DNA from: Mesorhizobium sp. M1B.F.Ca.ET.045.04.1.1
Lineage (GTDB): Bacteria > Pseudomonadota > Alphaproteobacteria > Rhizobiales > Rhizobiaceae
Length of the DNA stretch: 64,000 bases
Assembly: GCF_003952465.1 (NCBI RefSeq)
Contig: NZ_CP034448.1
Location: 1,488,001 to 1,552,000 of the forward strand
Direction of reading: 5' to 3'
The translations under genes were made by a program, and so were the position numbers. This document shows positions 55,594-64,000 of the stretch, piece after piece. Under the pieces are notes generated by a model. It saw only the letters and a program-made list of their open reading frames with translations, had not been told where the DNA came from and did no database searches. The stretch's first letter is position 1. The number at the start of each line of letters is the position of its first letter.

Positions 55594-55949
55594 CGGCTCA
55601 GCGGCTGACAAGCACCAGTACGGGTCCCAGTGATAGCTCCTGCTTCCGCAGCAGCCGCGACGATGGAGCTGTTCAGGTTTAAGGCCCCCCGATAGTGACC
55701 TAGGATGGGTGCTGCCACGCGGCTCGGACTCAGCGTGCATTATCACGTAAATGTTGAGAGAATGAATGGCGCCGCGAAGGGCAATTCCAGCCGTCCAAAG
55801 CGACAGGCGTGTCGCGGCCTCGACATTGCAGTGGCGCTTACCTAACACGGCCTCACACTGCCCTCTAAGCGGCCCCGAATTTGAACTGACGGCCCCTGGC
55901 CGGTTCATCGGGCAGGTCAAGGGCTAGGTGTAGTACACAGGGCTCATAA
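55594..55949. other. Gap after the acyltransferase gene
   Basis: No gene or regulatory site recognised. Confidence 0.35.
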
Positions 55950-56065
55950 CTTTCAGTTTCTAGTTGGTACGATGGGCCGTGGACGGTCGATGCAGACTTC
56001 AAGATGGCGAACGAAGCTCTCCATGCGTGCGTTGTCGAGGCAAGTGCCTTTGCCATGCTCGCGAC
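55950..56065 (-). pseudogene. Short IS3-type transposase tail
   Basis: The minus-strand frame reads AKGTCLDNARMESFVRHLEV and CIDRPRPI, like the end of an IS3-family integrase core (the LDNARMESF block). About 30 codons are left. Inactive. Confidence 0.45.
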
Positions 56066-56075
56066 TGGAGAGATT

Positions 56076-57215
56076 TCAAAATGAGCCTTGTAAGCGGAGA
56101 ATGCCGCCGACGCTGTTCGGCTTGCTCGTGCCCTTGACGGCGGTAGGCTCGGCAGGGCCGAGGCCAGAGTTGCCGTAGTGGTCGTAATCGACCTCGGCTG
56201 TGACCGTGAAGCCGGGAACGACCATGTAGGCGACGTTTGCAGCCACACCAGCATCCTTGAGCTGATCACCCGAGACCTGAAGGTTGAACGAAGTTTTCTC
56301 GTCAAACTCGTAGGTGGCGCCCGCCCAGAAAGCCCACTGGCCGTTCCAGATTTTGTACGAGCCGCGCCCATGATTGGCAATTGCGCCGTTTGAGTCCTCG
56401 TTGAGACTGGCATTGGAACCGTAGCCGAAGAGTCCAAACAGCGACAGCTGGTTTGTGACAGCGACGTCGACGCGGATCTTGCCGGCAAAAGCTTCGTAAT
56501 TGCTGTCATAAGCCGCGACGCCGGTGATCGAGCCCCAGCCTTGCGTGTATTTCAAGCCGGCGACAACGTGCGGAATATAGCTGTCGATAGTACCGGCTGA
56601 GCCCGATCCTTGTTCGAGCGAAATCACAGTCGAAATGCCGTTGCCGGCGTCGAAGTGGTACTGAGCCACGTTGGTGTCGAAGCCGGCCGACGGAACGAGC
56701 ATACTATCGAGAACGTCGCCAGCGTAGCTTACAAACGTATCGAAGGCCGACCCCTCCTTGCCAACTCGCAGGCCTCCCAGCTCGACCCAGGCAGAAGCCA
56801 GTGCGAGGCCGCTGTTGAAATCATAGTTCTGAGGACTGTCATGCGAGTTAGCGCTGTTGCCAAAATTCACGTGGGTTTCGGTATAGGTCGTCAACGCGCC
56901 GAGCTCGGTCTGCTGGCCGGTCCAAGTTTTGAACGTGAAGCGTGTGCTGTTTCGCCAAGTGCCTTGGTCCTCGCCAGTTCTCACGTCCGAGGTTCTTGCG
57001 CTGTCATACGATCGGACGTCACCCAGGCCGATATCGTAACGGACATAGCCGCCGATGCGCAGGCAGGTCTCGGTGTTGGGAATATAGGAATATCCCGAGC
57101 CGAGGACGTCGCAGATCTTGATGTACTCGGCCGGTTCCCGCTCGGCGCCAGCTGCTCGACCGACGGAAACGGTCATCAGAGCAGTTAAGCCGAGAAGAGG
57201 ACTCTTGATGTACAT
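56076..57215 (-). CDS. Outer-membrane porin (Omp2/RopA family)
   Basis: This 379-residue protein should form a trimeric beta-barrel pore. It has a signal peptide (MYIKSPLLGLTALMTVSVGR, cleavage near AAGA), the family start EYIKICDVLGSGYSYIPNTE with two cysteines, and the barrel strands ending in a terminal Phe (GILRLQGSF). The start at 57215 has GGAGAT nine bases upstream. The frame upstream to 57386 is not used. A NifA site and an RpoN promoter lie 230-370 bases upstream, so the pore is probably made in bacteroids, perhaps for nutrient exchange with the plant. Confidence 0.9.
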   Translation of the reverse strand: MYIKSPLLGLTALMTVSVGRAAGAEREPAEYIKICDVLGSGYSYIPNTETCLRIGGYVRYDIGLGDVRSYDSARTSDVRTGEDQGTWRNSTRFTFKTWTGQQTELGALTTYTETHVNFGNSANSHDSPQNYDFNSGLALASAWVELGGLRVGKEGSAFDTFVSYAGDVLDSMLVPSAGFDTNVAQYHFDAGNGISTVISLEQGSGSAGTIDSYIPHVVAGLKYTQGWGSITGVAAYDSNYEAFAGKIRVDVAVTNQLSLFGLFGYGSNASLNEDSNGAIANHGRGSYKIWNGQWAFWAGATYEFDEKTSFNLQVSGDQLKDAGVAANVAYMVVPGFTVTAEVDYDHYGNSGLGPAEPTAVKGTSKPNSVGGILRLQGSF

Positions 57216-57443
57216 GTCTAGATCTCCATGAAGGAATAAAAAGGATAGAGGCGAAAGAGCAAGCTTTTCCTCTAAATTTTGTGCGTGTTGTCTCCAATAT
57301 GTGGACGCCAAAGCGCTTGACACGAGAGGTGAGCCAGCGTAAAAGCCACATGTACTTATAATAGTGTTTTCTGTTAGGAGATTCATTATCGTTTACATGT
57401 GAAACACTCCGGTCGGACCGCTGCAGCTCTCCGAAATAGAGCA

Positions 57444-57458
57444 GCAAGCGACATGCCA
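57444..57458 (-). promoter_or_regulatory. RpoN (sigma-54) -24/-12 promoter before the porin
   Basis: Minus-strand TGGCATGTCGCTTGC: one mismatch (T for C) in the -24 half, perfect TTGC, ten bases between GG and GC. Predicted start near 57432. Confidence 0.6.
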
Positions 57459-57570
57459 ACCTGAAGCGTAAATGCGGCCGACACCAAAATCGGGCCGACG
57501 CGCCTTCGTCTCGCTGGAATCACTTTTTTTGAGGGTCACTGCGAAAAGCAATGTGCGACACGGTTCGCCA

Positions 57571-57586
57571 TGTTCGATATGTGACA
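57571..57586 (-). promoter_or_regulatory. NifA upstream activator site (TGT-N10-ACA) before the porin
   Basis: TGT at 57571-57573 and ACA at 57584-57586, ten bases apart, about 115 bases upstream of the -24 element. Confidence 0.55.
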
Positions 57587-57840
57587 GTCTCGTTTAACAG
57601 CGACGGCTTCCCGTCTGACCGCAACGGAGGCCGCGCCATGCGCTACCGAGAAGGATCACTGCGCGTACGCTCCGCAAGGGCTGCGCCAGGAACAGAGGGC
57701 GTGCGCGTCCGAGGCGTCGCATGGTGGCCGCAGCACCTTTTCGCCGCTGTAAGTTCGCCGTGCAGGTACATTGCGCGGCCGGAAGCGAGAGGGAGCGCAC
57801 CCTGAAACGGCTGCCTACGGCTCGCCTCGAGTAATTGGCG

Positions 57841-58254
57841 ATGAACAGCATTCTCGAGAACTTAGTCTCGACGGAAAGAGCAACGAAAGGAAGCCGCTTG
57901 GACGAGCACGATCCGAAGGAAGAACCGATCGAGACCATTTTCCGCAACGGCACAATCACTGCCGTGGGTATCCTGCTTGCCTTTTCGCTCGGCTTCCTCA
58001 CTCATTGGGCCGCGAACCCCTTGCCATGGCAACTCTACGATCTGTTCGCCGTAGTGCCGATCCTGCTCGGCATCGCACTGCAGATGAGAGCGCTGTCCAT
58101 GCTGCTCGACATGAGTTCCTTGCGGCGCCCCATCTACGAACGCGCCAATCGCATTTTCATGGTCGGCCTCATCCAGACCGCGTGTGGCGTCGGCATGGCC
58201 ATCTTGGTCGATCTTTTCGGGATATCGGTAGGGGGCACGCTGCCCGGCGCTTGA
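57841..58254 (+). CDS. Hypothetical small membrane protein
   Basis: The 137-residue protein has three hydrophobic segments (ITAVGILLAFSLGFLTHWAA, LFAVVPILLGIALQMRALSM, FMVGLIQTACGVGMAILVDL) and a charged N-terminus. No family was recognised. The ATG at 57841 is chosen over a TTG two codons upstream; the ribosome site is weak. It is transcribed away from the porin unit and stands alone before a region without genes. Confidence 0.6.
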   Translation: MNSILENLVSTERATKGSRLDEHDPKEEPIETIFRNGTITAVGILLAFSLGFLTHWAANPLPWQLYDLFAVVPILLGIALQMRALSMLLDMSSLRRPIYERANRIFMVGLIQTACGVGMAILVDLFGISVGGTLPGA

Positions 58255-58724
58255 CGACAAGCCACACCGCCGCTCTTCGCTCGAAGCGACGTCAAGCCGG
58301 GGAACCTTGTGCACCCCCTAGCGGCGTCCTCCTTTCATCAAATGAGCCGACGTCAGCTTTAGAGCGTCTCGGTGGCTAAAGCCGGTATGGTTTTTCGGCC
58401 GGCAGGGAAGGCCGCTGGCTGGACCTGGATGGCGTCTGAACGAGGCTTGACAGGTCCGTTGCGTCGGACATGAATTTCGCATTGCAAAGTTCTTCCGCAG
58501 ACGCCTCAAGCACACTGCACTGGCGTCACGTACTACTCAGACGTTGAATGCGGCACCGCACCATCACCTCAGGCGCAACCATGGCACGCGCGCTCCCCGG
58601 CGTGGTTGACCCCATCCTGTCCAAACGAGACTGCGACATAAGCGGGACGCACTGACTTAGGTCAGAGACCAGGACGAGCGCGCAACGAAAGAATGATGGA
58701 TCAGCGACGTGGGATGACAGCTCC
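58255..58724. other. Gap before the hemN-like relic
   Basis: No gene, NifA/RpoN promoter or FNR-type site (TTGAT-N4-ATCAA) was found. Confidence 0.35.
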
Positions 58725-60051
58725 TTGCACACCTCAATCCTGACAAAGTACCGGGACCCCCGGCCGCCTTGGTATACCATCTATCCGACTGTGCCAGACT
58801 TCTCTGCGGCAGTTGGTGCTGACGATTATGAGGAATGGCTGGGGGGCCTCCCGGCCGACGAATCGGTGTCGCTCTATTTCCACATTCCGTTTTGCCGATC
58901 CATGTGCTGGTATTGCGGCTTCCCTACCGCGGTCATCCGTCGCAACGGCCCGATCCTTAATTATTTAGCGGTGCTGCGTCAGGAGATCAGTTTGGTGTCG
59001 GAGCAAGTGCGGCAAGGGCTGCCGGTGAGCGATGTGCATTTCGGCGCGGAACGCCTCACCTTATCGGGCCAGCCGAGCACTTGGCGCTGATGGAATTTCT
59101 ACGCCGCCACTTCGCTTTCAGCAAAACTGCTGCGATCACCGTGGAGATCGATCCCCGAACGTTCACACCGGAAATGGCCGAAGCCTTGGCAGCTAACGGT
59201 GTCAACCGCGCGAGCATCGGCGTGCAGAGCTTTGATCCCGATGTGCAAAGGCGATCAATCGGATCCAGAGTAAGGTGCAGACGGCCGCTGCAGTCCAAAA
59301 TCTCCGCCGGCATGGCGTTGGCCATATCAACTTCGACCTCATCTTCGGTCTACCGAAACAGACTGTGCAGTCCTGCATCCAGACCGCGATGGCTGCGGTC
59401 GCCATGCGCCCCAACCGGCTTGCGGTGTTCGGATACGCGCATATTCCTTCCGTGATAAAGAACCAGCGCCTATCGAGCAGGCAGGTCTACCGGACGGCGA
59501 TCTTCGCGCCGAACAGGCTGCAGCTGTCGCCGAGACACTGGTTGGCGCTGGCTACCGGGAGATCGGGCTCGATCATTTCGCTCCGCCGGACGACGAACTC
59601 GCGCTAGCGCAGAAGACCGGGCGCGCCTACGGCGTAATTCGCTGGGATACTCGGCCGATACTTGCAAAACGTGATCGGCTTAGGCGCGTCGGCTATTGGC
59701 CGAGTCCGCGAGGGGTATGTTCAGAACGAAGTAACACGGGATTCTTACGCCCGGCACATCGCAAGTGGACGTCTGGCGACATCAAAGGGTCACCGTCTGA
59801 CCGACGATGACCGGGTGCGCGCAGCGATCATCGAGCGACTGATGTGCGATTTGGAGGCCGACGTGCCGACCATCTGTGCCGCCCACGAAATCGAACCAGC
59901 TCGTTTTCTCGATTCAGTTGAGAGTTTGGTGACGCTGGCTGAGGAGGGGATCCTGGACGTCGAAAACGGCTTCATCCGCGTGCGGCCGGAGCACCGCTTT
60001 GTTGTTCGCGCCGTTGCTGCTGCATTCGATGCTTTTCTCGCGAATCGATGA
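58725..60051 (+). pseudogene. Oxygen-independent coproporphyrinogen III oxidase-like gene, frameshifted
   Basis: HemN is a radical-SAM enzyme of anaerobic haem synthesis. The N-terminal piece has KYRDPRPPWYTIYPTVPDF and the cluster motif CRSMCWYCG (Cys-x3-Cys-x2-Cys). It stops near 59090; the next piece (59081-59270) has ITVEIDPRTFTPEMAEALAA and GVNRASIGVQSFD, the third (59275-59460) HGVGHINFDLIFGLPKQTVQ, and the last (about 59640-60051) VIGLGASAIGRVREGYVQNE to the C-terminus. At least three frame changes separate them, and the GGGTPT box is damaged. The gene is dead unless sequencing errors explain it. Confidence 0.8.
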
Positions 60052-60285
60052 GTTGAGGCCACGACGCCGAAAGGCATCAAACCTTGTTTGGCGCTCGTCG
60101 GCATGGGCTCTCGCAGAAGACTCCGCAAGCGTATGCAGGGGACTTCCACTTGACGCCGCGTTCACCATCATCTCGCCTGGGTGCGCGCGAAAGCGCACAA
60201 CCCGGAGCACGCTGCTCTCGGTGTGAGGCTGTGCTCTGCAAAGCACCGGTGATCCACCCTGTCCCTGGACAGCAGCTTGATGGCG

Positions 60286-61929
60286 TCATCTTGGAGGACG
60301 AGAAAAGATTGTCGAGGTACGGGTACGAATTGCCTCGGTCGTCCGTTCAATCGAAAGCACTGTCTGCGGAGGCACCTCTCCTTCATGCAGTGACAGGAGA
60401 TGCTGGGCGACTTCCTTATCTGCTGCGGTGAGTCGATGATTTAGGCGGAGAAAGTCCATCCAGGTGGGGGTGCGGAATGTCTCCGTCCAAAGTGACGGTG
60501 TTTGCAGATTTCGCTGGAGCGTCCAGTTTCGTGCACCGGCACGGCTCTGGACGTGTCGCCGCGTGCGCATGGAGCCCAGAAAGGCCTCGATATTTTCCTC
60601 CGATATCAAATACTCGACCTTGGCCACGATAGGGCCACTTCTGGGTTTCAGATCGAGAGCCACGTCCGGCGGATGAAAAACTGAACTTTCTTGATCGGTT
60701 TCTTCCCAGGGACGGACCGGCAACACGATCCCCGCTGCTGCAACCAGCAACAGAGCGCCTGCGGCGCCCTCCAATGCTAAGGTCAAGGAATAGTTTTGCG
60801 CGACAGAACCCCAGATCCAGCTGCCAGCAGCCATACCGCCTGCGCTCAAGGCGTAGTAAATGGAGAGCGTGCGGCCTACAACCCACCTTGGGCTTGCCAA
60901 CTGCACCGACACGTCAATGCCCGTCCAGGTGATAAGCCAACCCGCTCCGCCGAGCGCCAGCGAAATGGCCGCCACAGGAATCGACGATGTAAGGGCAAGG
61001 GAGAGGCAACAGACTGCACAAGCCACAGAGGCGAAGGCCACCAGCCTGTTTTGAGACGTGACCTTCCTCAAGAAGCCGTTGCCCATGCCCGCGATGAAAG
61101 CACCCATGCCGAAGCCGGCCAATAAGATACCGTAGACAATTGGCCCACTCTTCAACTGATCCCGGACGACGAGGGGGAGCAACGCCAGAATGGAGATGCT
61201 TGCCAATCCGAAAAGAGCGGCTCGGGCGGTCGCTGCCCTGATCTCCAAAGACATCGCAGTAAAGCGCACTCCGTCATGAATTGCCGTCGTCATTCTCTCA
61301 CGAGGGAGAGGCGAAGAGCGGACCTCCCATTTGGTGCGCCATATCGCGCTTATGGGCGCCAGATCACTCACCGCAGCCAAGGCGAAAGCGGCCAGCGGCC
61401 CAAAGACGGCCAGGATCACGCCCCCCAAGGCCGGACCAACGCTGCGCACAATGTTGTATCCGACGGACATAAGCGTCACTGCGGCCGGAATGTCGCGTTT
61501 GTGAAGGATATCGCCGACCGAAGCGTGCCAAGCCGGATCATTCAAGGCAAAGCCGCAGCCGGCCAGGAAACCTAACCCGAGAATCAGCCAAGGACTGACA
61601 AATCCCAGACCCACAGAAATCATCAGCGTCGTCGACGCCGATGCTATCAGGCAGTGTCCCGCAAACATCACCCACCGGCGGCTGAAGTTGTCGGCAATGG
61701 CTCCGGCGAAAACTGAGAGGAAGAACACCGGCAATGTGGATGCGGCCTGGACGAGTGCCACCATGAGGTCGGACGCTGAAATCGTTGCCATAAGCCAACT
61801 GATGGCGACCGTTTGCACTAGCCAACCGAGGCTGGAAATCTGGGTGGCCGCCCAAATTGAGCGAAACACCTTGTTTCGAAATGGGGCGAGCGTCTTTGAA
61901 ACGGGCGGTTGAGGATTTTCGCTCTGCAT
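60286..61929 (-). CDS. MFS exporter (EntS/DUF894 type) with C-terminal monooxygenase-like domain
   Basis: The 547-residue protein has about 10-12 membrane segments in residues 20-405, beginning FRNKVFRSIWAATQISSLGW, with the loop motif FAGAIADNFSRRWVM between segments 2 and 3. This is the MFS_3 group that includes enterobactin exporters. Residues 430-530 form a soluble ABM-like (ferredoxin-fold) domain (SGPIVAKVEYLISEENIEAF, GARNWTLQRNLQTPSLWTET, WMDFLRLNHRLTAADKEVAQ), an arrangement seen in other proteins of this group. The gene starts 174 bases after bioZ on the same strand and may be expressed with the bio genes. The transported compound is unknown. Confidence 0.82.
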   Translation of the reverse strand: MQSENPQPPVSKTLAPFRNKVFRSIWAATQISSLGWLVQTVAISWLMATISASDLMVALVQAASTLPVFFLSVFAGAIADNFSRRWVMFAGHCLIASASTTLMISVGLGFVSPWLILGLGFLAGCGFALNDPAWHASVGDILHKRDIPAAVTLMSVGYNIVRSVGPALGGVILAVFGPLAAFALAAVSDLAPISAIWRTKWEVRSSPLPRERMTTAIHDGVRFTAMSLEIRAATARAALFGLASISILALLPLVVRDQLKSGPIVYGILLAGFGMGAFIAGMGNGFLRKVTSQNRLVAFASVACAVCCLSLALTSSIPVAAISLALGGAGWLITWTGIDVSVQLASPRWVVGRTLSIYYALSAGGMAAGSWIWGSVAQNYSLTLALEGAAGALLLVAAAGIVLPVRPWEETDQESSVFHPPDVALDLKPRSGPIVAKVEYLISEENIEAFLGSMRTRRHVQSRAGARNWTLQRNLQTPSLWTETFRTPTWMDFLRLNHRLTAADKEVAQHLLSLHEGEVPPQTVLSIERTTEAIRTRTSTIFSRPPR

Positions 61930-62102
61930 GAGGTATTGCTGGCCTTCGATGAGCGCTGCGATTTGAGCAAGCGGGTCGATACTTAGACATCGCGGAGCAC
62001 CGCACGGAACCCAGCTCTATGGAGCTTGCCGGCGACTATTTACGTATTGAGCCATTCTCATAGTCTCATTCATGAGCAGTCCTGTGCGCAAGCATTGCTT
62101 TG

Positions 62103-63086
62103 CTAAATTCCCACCACAAGCGCGCCGCCGCTGAGACCCGCACCCGCTGCCGCCAAGAGGACTTTCTCGCCAGGCCGAAACGGCTGCGCCCGATGGGCCA
62201 GCGACAATGAGAGCGGGATCGTCGCGGCGGAAGAGTTGCCATATTCGGCGATCGTCTTGACGATCGAGTGATCAGCGATGCCGAGGTTCCTGCCGACCGC
62301 GTCGAAAATGCGCGCATTGGCCTGATGCGGCACGAAACGATCGAGGTCTTGCGGCCTCAGTCGGGCAGCAGTGAGCGCATCTCTCGAGCAGGCGGTCATC
62401 ATCTCCACGGCCTTGCTGAATACTTCACGGCCGTCAGTGATCGTCATCCGTGTCTGCGCGAGGTCGAGGTCGGCATGGAACGGAGTGTTGCTTCCCCCGG
62501 CGGGAATCTGGATTAGCCCGTAGCGCGAGCCGTCGGAATCCACCGAAGCGCCGAGAATGCCTCGATCCGGGTCATCGCAAGGACTGATCACCATGGCGCC
62601 GGCGGCATCGGCAAACAGCACGGCGCTGGCGCGCTCGGCCAAATTGATGCGGTGGCTGAGGATGTTGGCGGCGATGACAAGGCTCGCTTTGCCGTGCAGG
62701 CGGGTGAACCCGTCGGCGAACATCAGCGCATAGATGAAGCCGGCGCAGGCGCCGGTCAGGTCGATCGCTCCGGCGCGGCCTAGCCCCAGCCGATGTGCGA
62801 CCAGCGGCGCGCTTGGCGGCAGAAGGTGATCGGGCGTCGACGTGGCGAGCAAGAGTAGACCGACGTCGCCGCGGTCGATACCGGCATTGGTCAGCGCCAT
62901 GTCGCCGGCAGAGGCGGCAAGGCCCGACAGCGTGTCTTCGTCTGTTGCCCAGAAGCGCGAGCGAATTCCGGTGCGCCGCTCGATCCAGCCGGGCTCAAGC
63001 CCGAGCCGGTCTTCGATTTCCGGGTTCTCGACCTTGCGCGCCGGCGCATGATGGCCGAAGCCGAGAACGCGCGACGATAGGTTCAT
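62103..63086 (-). CDS. bioZ: 3-oxoacyl-ACP synthase III-like protein BioZ
   Basis: The 327-residue FabH-like condensing enzyme has the triad Cys114 ([13 protein letters not shown]), His ([15 protein letters not shown]) and Asn ([15 protein letters not shown]). BioZ, first described in the M. loti symbiosis island, makes the pimeloyl-type precursor for biotin by joining an ACP- or CoA-bound dicarboxylic unit. The identity rests on its place: its ATG overlaps the bioA stop by four bases. Without that neighbour it could be read as FabH. Cytoplasmic; biotin supply for rhizosphere growth is the likely benefit. Confidence 0.88.
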   Translation of the reverse strand: MNLSSRVLGFGHHAPARKVENPEIEDRLGLEPGWIERRTGIRSRFWATDEDTLSGLAASAGDMALTNAGIDRGDVGLLLLATSTPDHLLPPSAPLVAHRLGLGRAGAIDLTGACAGFIYALMFADGFTRLHGKASLVIAANILSHRINLAERASAVLFADAAGAMVISPCDDPDRGILGASVDSDGSRYGLIQIPAGGSNTPFHADLDLAQTRMTITDGREVFSKAVEMMTACSRDALTAARLRPQDLDRFVPHQANARIFDAVGRNLGIADHSIVKTIAEYGNSSAATIPLSLSLAHRAQPFRPGEKVLLAAAGAGLSGGALVVGI

Positions 63087-64000
63087 GGCCGCGAGCCGAA
63101 GCGTTCGCCGGCCTCCTCTATCGCGTCATAGAGCCCGCCCAATTCGTCGCTGGTGATGCAATAGGGCGGTAGAAGATAGAGGACATTGCCGAGCGGGCGC
63201 ACAAGTAGCCCCCGCTCAAGGAAAAAAGCGCGCAGTTTTGGCCCGATCTCGGCCAGATAACCGGCTGAGCCGGTGCGTAGGTCGAGTGCCGCGATGGTGC
63301 CGGTTGTCCGGCAGTCGGTGAAATATGGATTGACCCGGAAGCGTTGCAGCCCGGCGGCCTGCCTCGCGCTCAAGACCGCGATCCGCTCGGCCACCGGCTC
63401 GTCACGCCAGATCTCGACATTGGCAAGTGCTGCCGCGCAGGCGATCGGATTGGCGGTGTAGGAGCTCGAATGGAAAAACGTCTTCTTGCGATCCTCCGAA
63501 AAGTGAGCGTGGAAGATGGCATCGGTGGCGATCGTGGCGGCCAGCGGGATGGTACCACCGGTCAGACCTTTCGAGGTGCACAAGATGTCGGGCGAGACGG
63601 ACGCCTGTTCGCAGGCAAACATGGTTCCGGTGCGCCCCCAGCCGGTCATCACTTCATCGGCGATCAGCAGCGTGCCGGAGGCTTCGGCGATCCTCTTCAA
63701 TTCGGCAAGAACCCAGGCCGGATACATCAGCATGCCGCCGGCGCCAAGCACCAGCGGCTCGACGATCAGCGCGGCTGCGCGCCGGTCGCGGCTAACGGCC
63801 TCGAACCGATCCAGCGTTTCCTGCTCGCGCCCGGCGGCCGGGAAGGGGATGGCGTCGACCTCGAACAGCAAAGGATCATAGGCGGCGTTGAAGACGCCGC
63901 GGGCGCCGACGCTCATCGCCCCGATCGTGTCGCCATGATAGCTGTGCTCCATGACGGCGATGCGCGAACGCGGCGCGCCGATGTTGCGGAAATAGCCGAG
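63083..64000 (-). CDS. bioA: Adenosylmethionine-8-amino-7-oxononanoate aminotransferase BioA (5' part outside the window)
   Basis: This PLP enzyme of biotin synthesis turns 7-keto-8-aminopelargonate into 7,8-diaminopelargonate with S-adenosylmethionine as amino donor. About 305 C-terminal codons are in the window; the start lies beyond the right edge. Visible are [17 protein letters not shown], the cofactor Asp in [15 protein letters not shown], the PLP lysine in [16 protein letters not shown] and [20 protein letters not shown]. It overlaps bioZ by four bases, which points to one bio operon transcribed leftwards. Confidence 0.93.
   Translation of the reverse strand, partial: LGYFRNIGAPRSRIAVMEHSYHGDTIGAMSVGARGVFNAAYDPLLFEVDAIPFPAAGREQETLDRFEAVSRDRRAAALIVEPLVLGAGGMLMYPAWVLAELKRIAEASGTLLIADEVMTGWGRTGTMFACEQASVSPDILCTSKGLTGGTIPLAATIATDAIFHAHFSEDRKKTFFHSSSYTANPIACAAALANVEIWRDEPVAERIAVLSARQAAGLQRFRVNPYFTDCRTTGTIAALDLRTGSAGYLAEIGPKLRAFFLERGLLVRPLGNVLYLLPPYCITSDELGGLYDAIEEAGERFGSRP

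Larger units (their letters stand above)
57216..57840. other. Intergenic control region of the porin gene
   Basis: Contains the minus-strand RpoN promoter and NifA site listed separately and a 5' leader of about 217 bases. The part right of 57600 shows nothing recognisable. Confidence 0.4.

Noticed and set aside
58345..58380. GTCAGCTTTAGAGCGTCTCG on the plus strand, resembling the first half of a tts box
   Set aside because: The second half does not match TCGAAAGCT, and no gene follows at a suitable distance.

Overview
The window looks like part of a symbiosis island of a rhizobium, most likely Mesorhizobium. It carries a complete rhizobial (Rhc) type III secretion system with its regulator TtsI, a nod box, several NifA/RpoN-type promoters, a MucR-type regulator, and bioZ next to bioA, a pairing known from Mesorhizobium loti symbiosis islands. 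Many insertion-sequence relics and broken genes sit between the intact blocks, as expected of an accessory island. No rRNA, tRNA or CRISPR array was seen. All product names rest on reading the sequence; no database search was possible.

Left part (1-13 kb): relics of two tyrosine recombinases, an IS21 element, an IS256-type transposase and a DUF6499/DUF2285-like gene surround three promoters with a perfect NifA site (TGT-N10-ACA) followed by a -24/-12 RpoN site. One faces an M41-like zinc peptidase gene (2595-3224), one faces no ordinary gene (6464-6660), and one faces a two-lobed M16 peptidase gene followed by gabD (11307-6751). A fourth such promoter lies before a porin gene at 57.2 kb. These genes would be expressed in nitrogen-fixing bacteroids.

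13-19 kb: an OmpR-type response regulator and sensor kinase, transcribed away from a small secreted protein with 41-residue repeats. Divergent direct-repeat sites (TTCAG-N5-TGTCAG type) lie between them. The regulator and its intergenic control region are duplicated at 16.4-17.1 kb, with the regulator copy dead, and a third degenerate site is at 12.4 kb. A DUF418-type membrane protein follows. IS110 and IS630 relics, a cold-shock protein and MucR lead into the secretion locus.

22-43 kb: the type III secretion locus. Minus-strand operon nopC-nopA-y4yQ(sctD)-rhcV-y4yS, an 816-residue candidate effector on the plus strand, nopP on the minus strand, the long minus-strand operon nolB(nopB)-rhcJ-nolU-nolV(rhcL)-rhcN-y4yJ-rhcQ-rhcR-rhcS-rhcT-rhcU, and plus-strand rhcC1 and nopX. 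The second part is at 50.5-53.6 kb: ttsI-rhcC2-y4xK. Six tts boxes mark the TtsI-controlled units; the one before ttsI abuts a well-conserved nod box. The outer-membrane parts (RhcC2, y4xK and y4yS types) resemble Tad/Flp pilus components.

44-49 kb: broken ArsR-like, glyA and metK genes lead into intact adenosine-kinase-like and threonine dehydrogenase genes, a set suggesting one-carbon/S-adenosylmethionine recycling. Right part (53.7-64 kb): a membrane acyltransferase with SGNH domain, the NifA-type porin unit, a frameshifted hemN-like gene, an MFS exporter with a C-terminal extension, bioZ and the 3' part of bioA, which runs off the window end.
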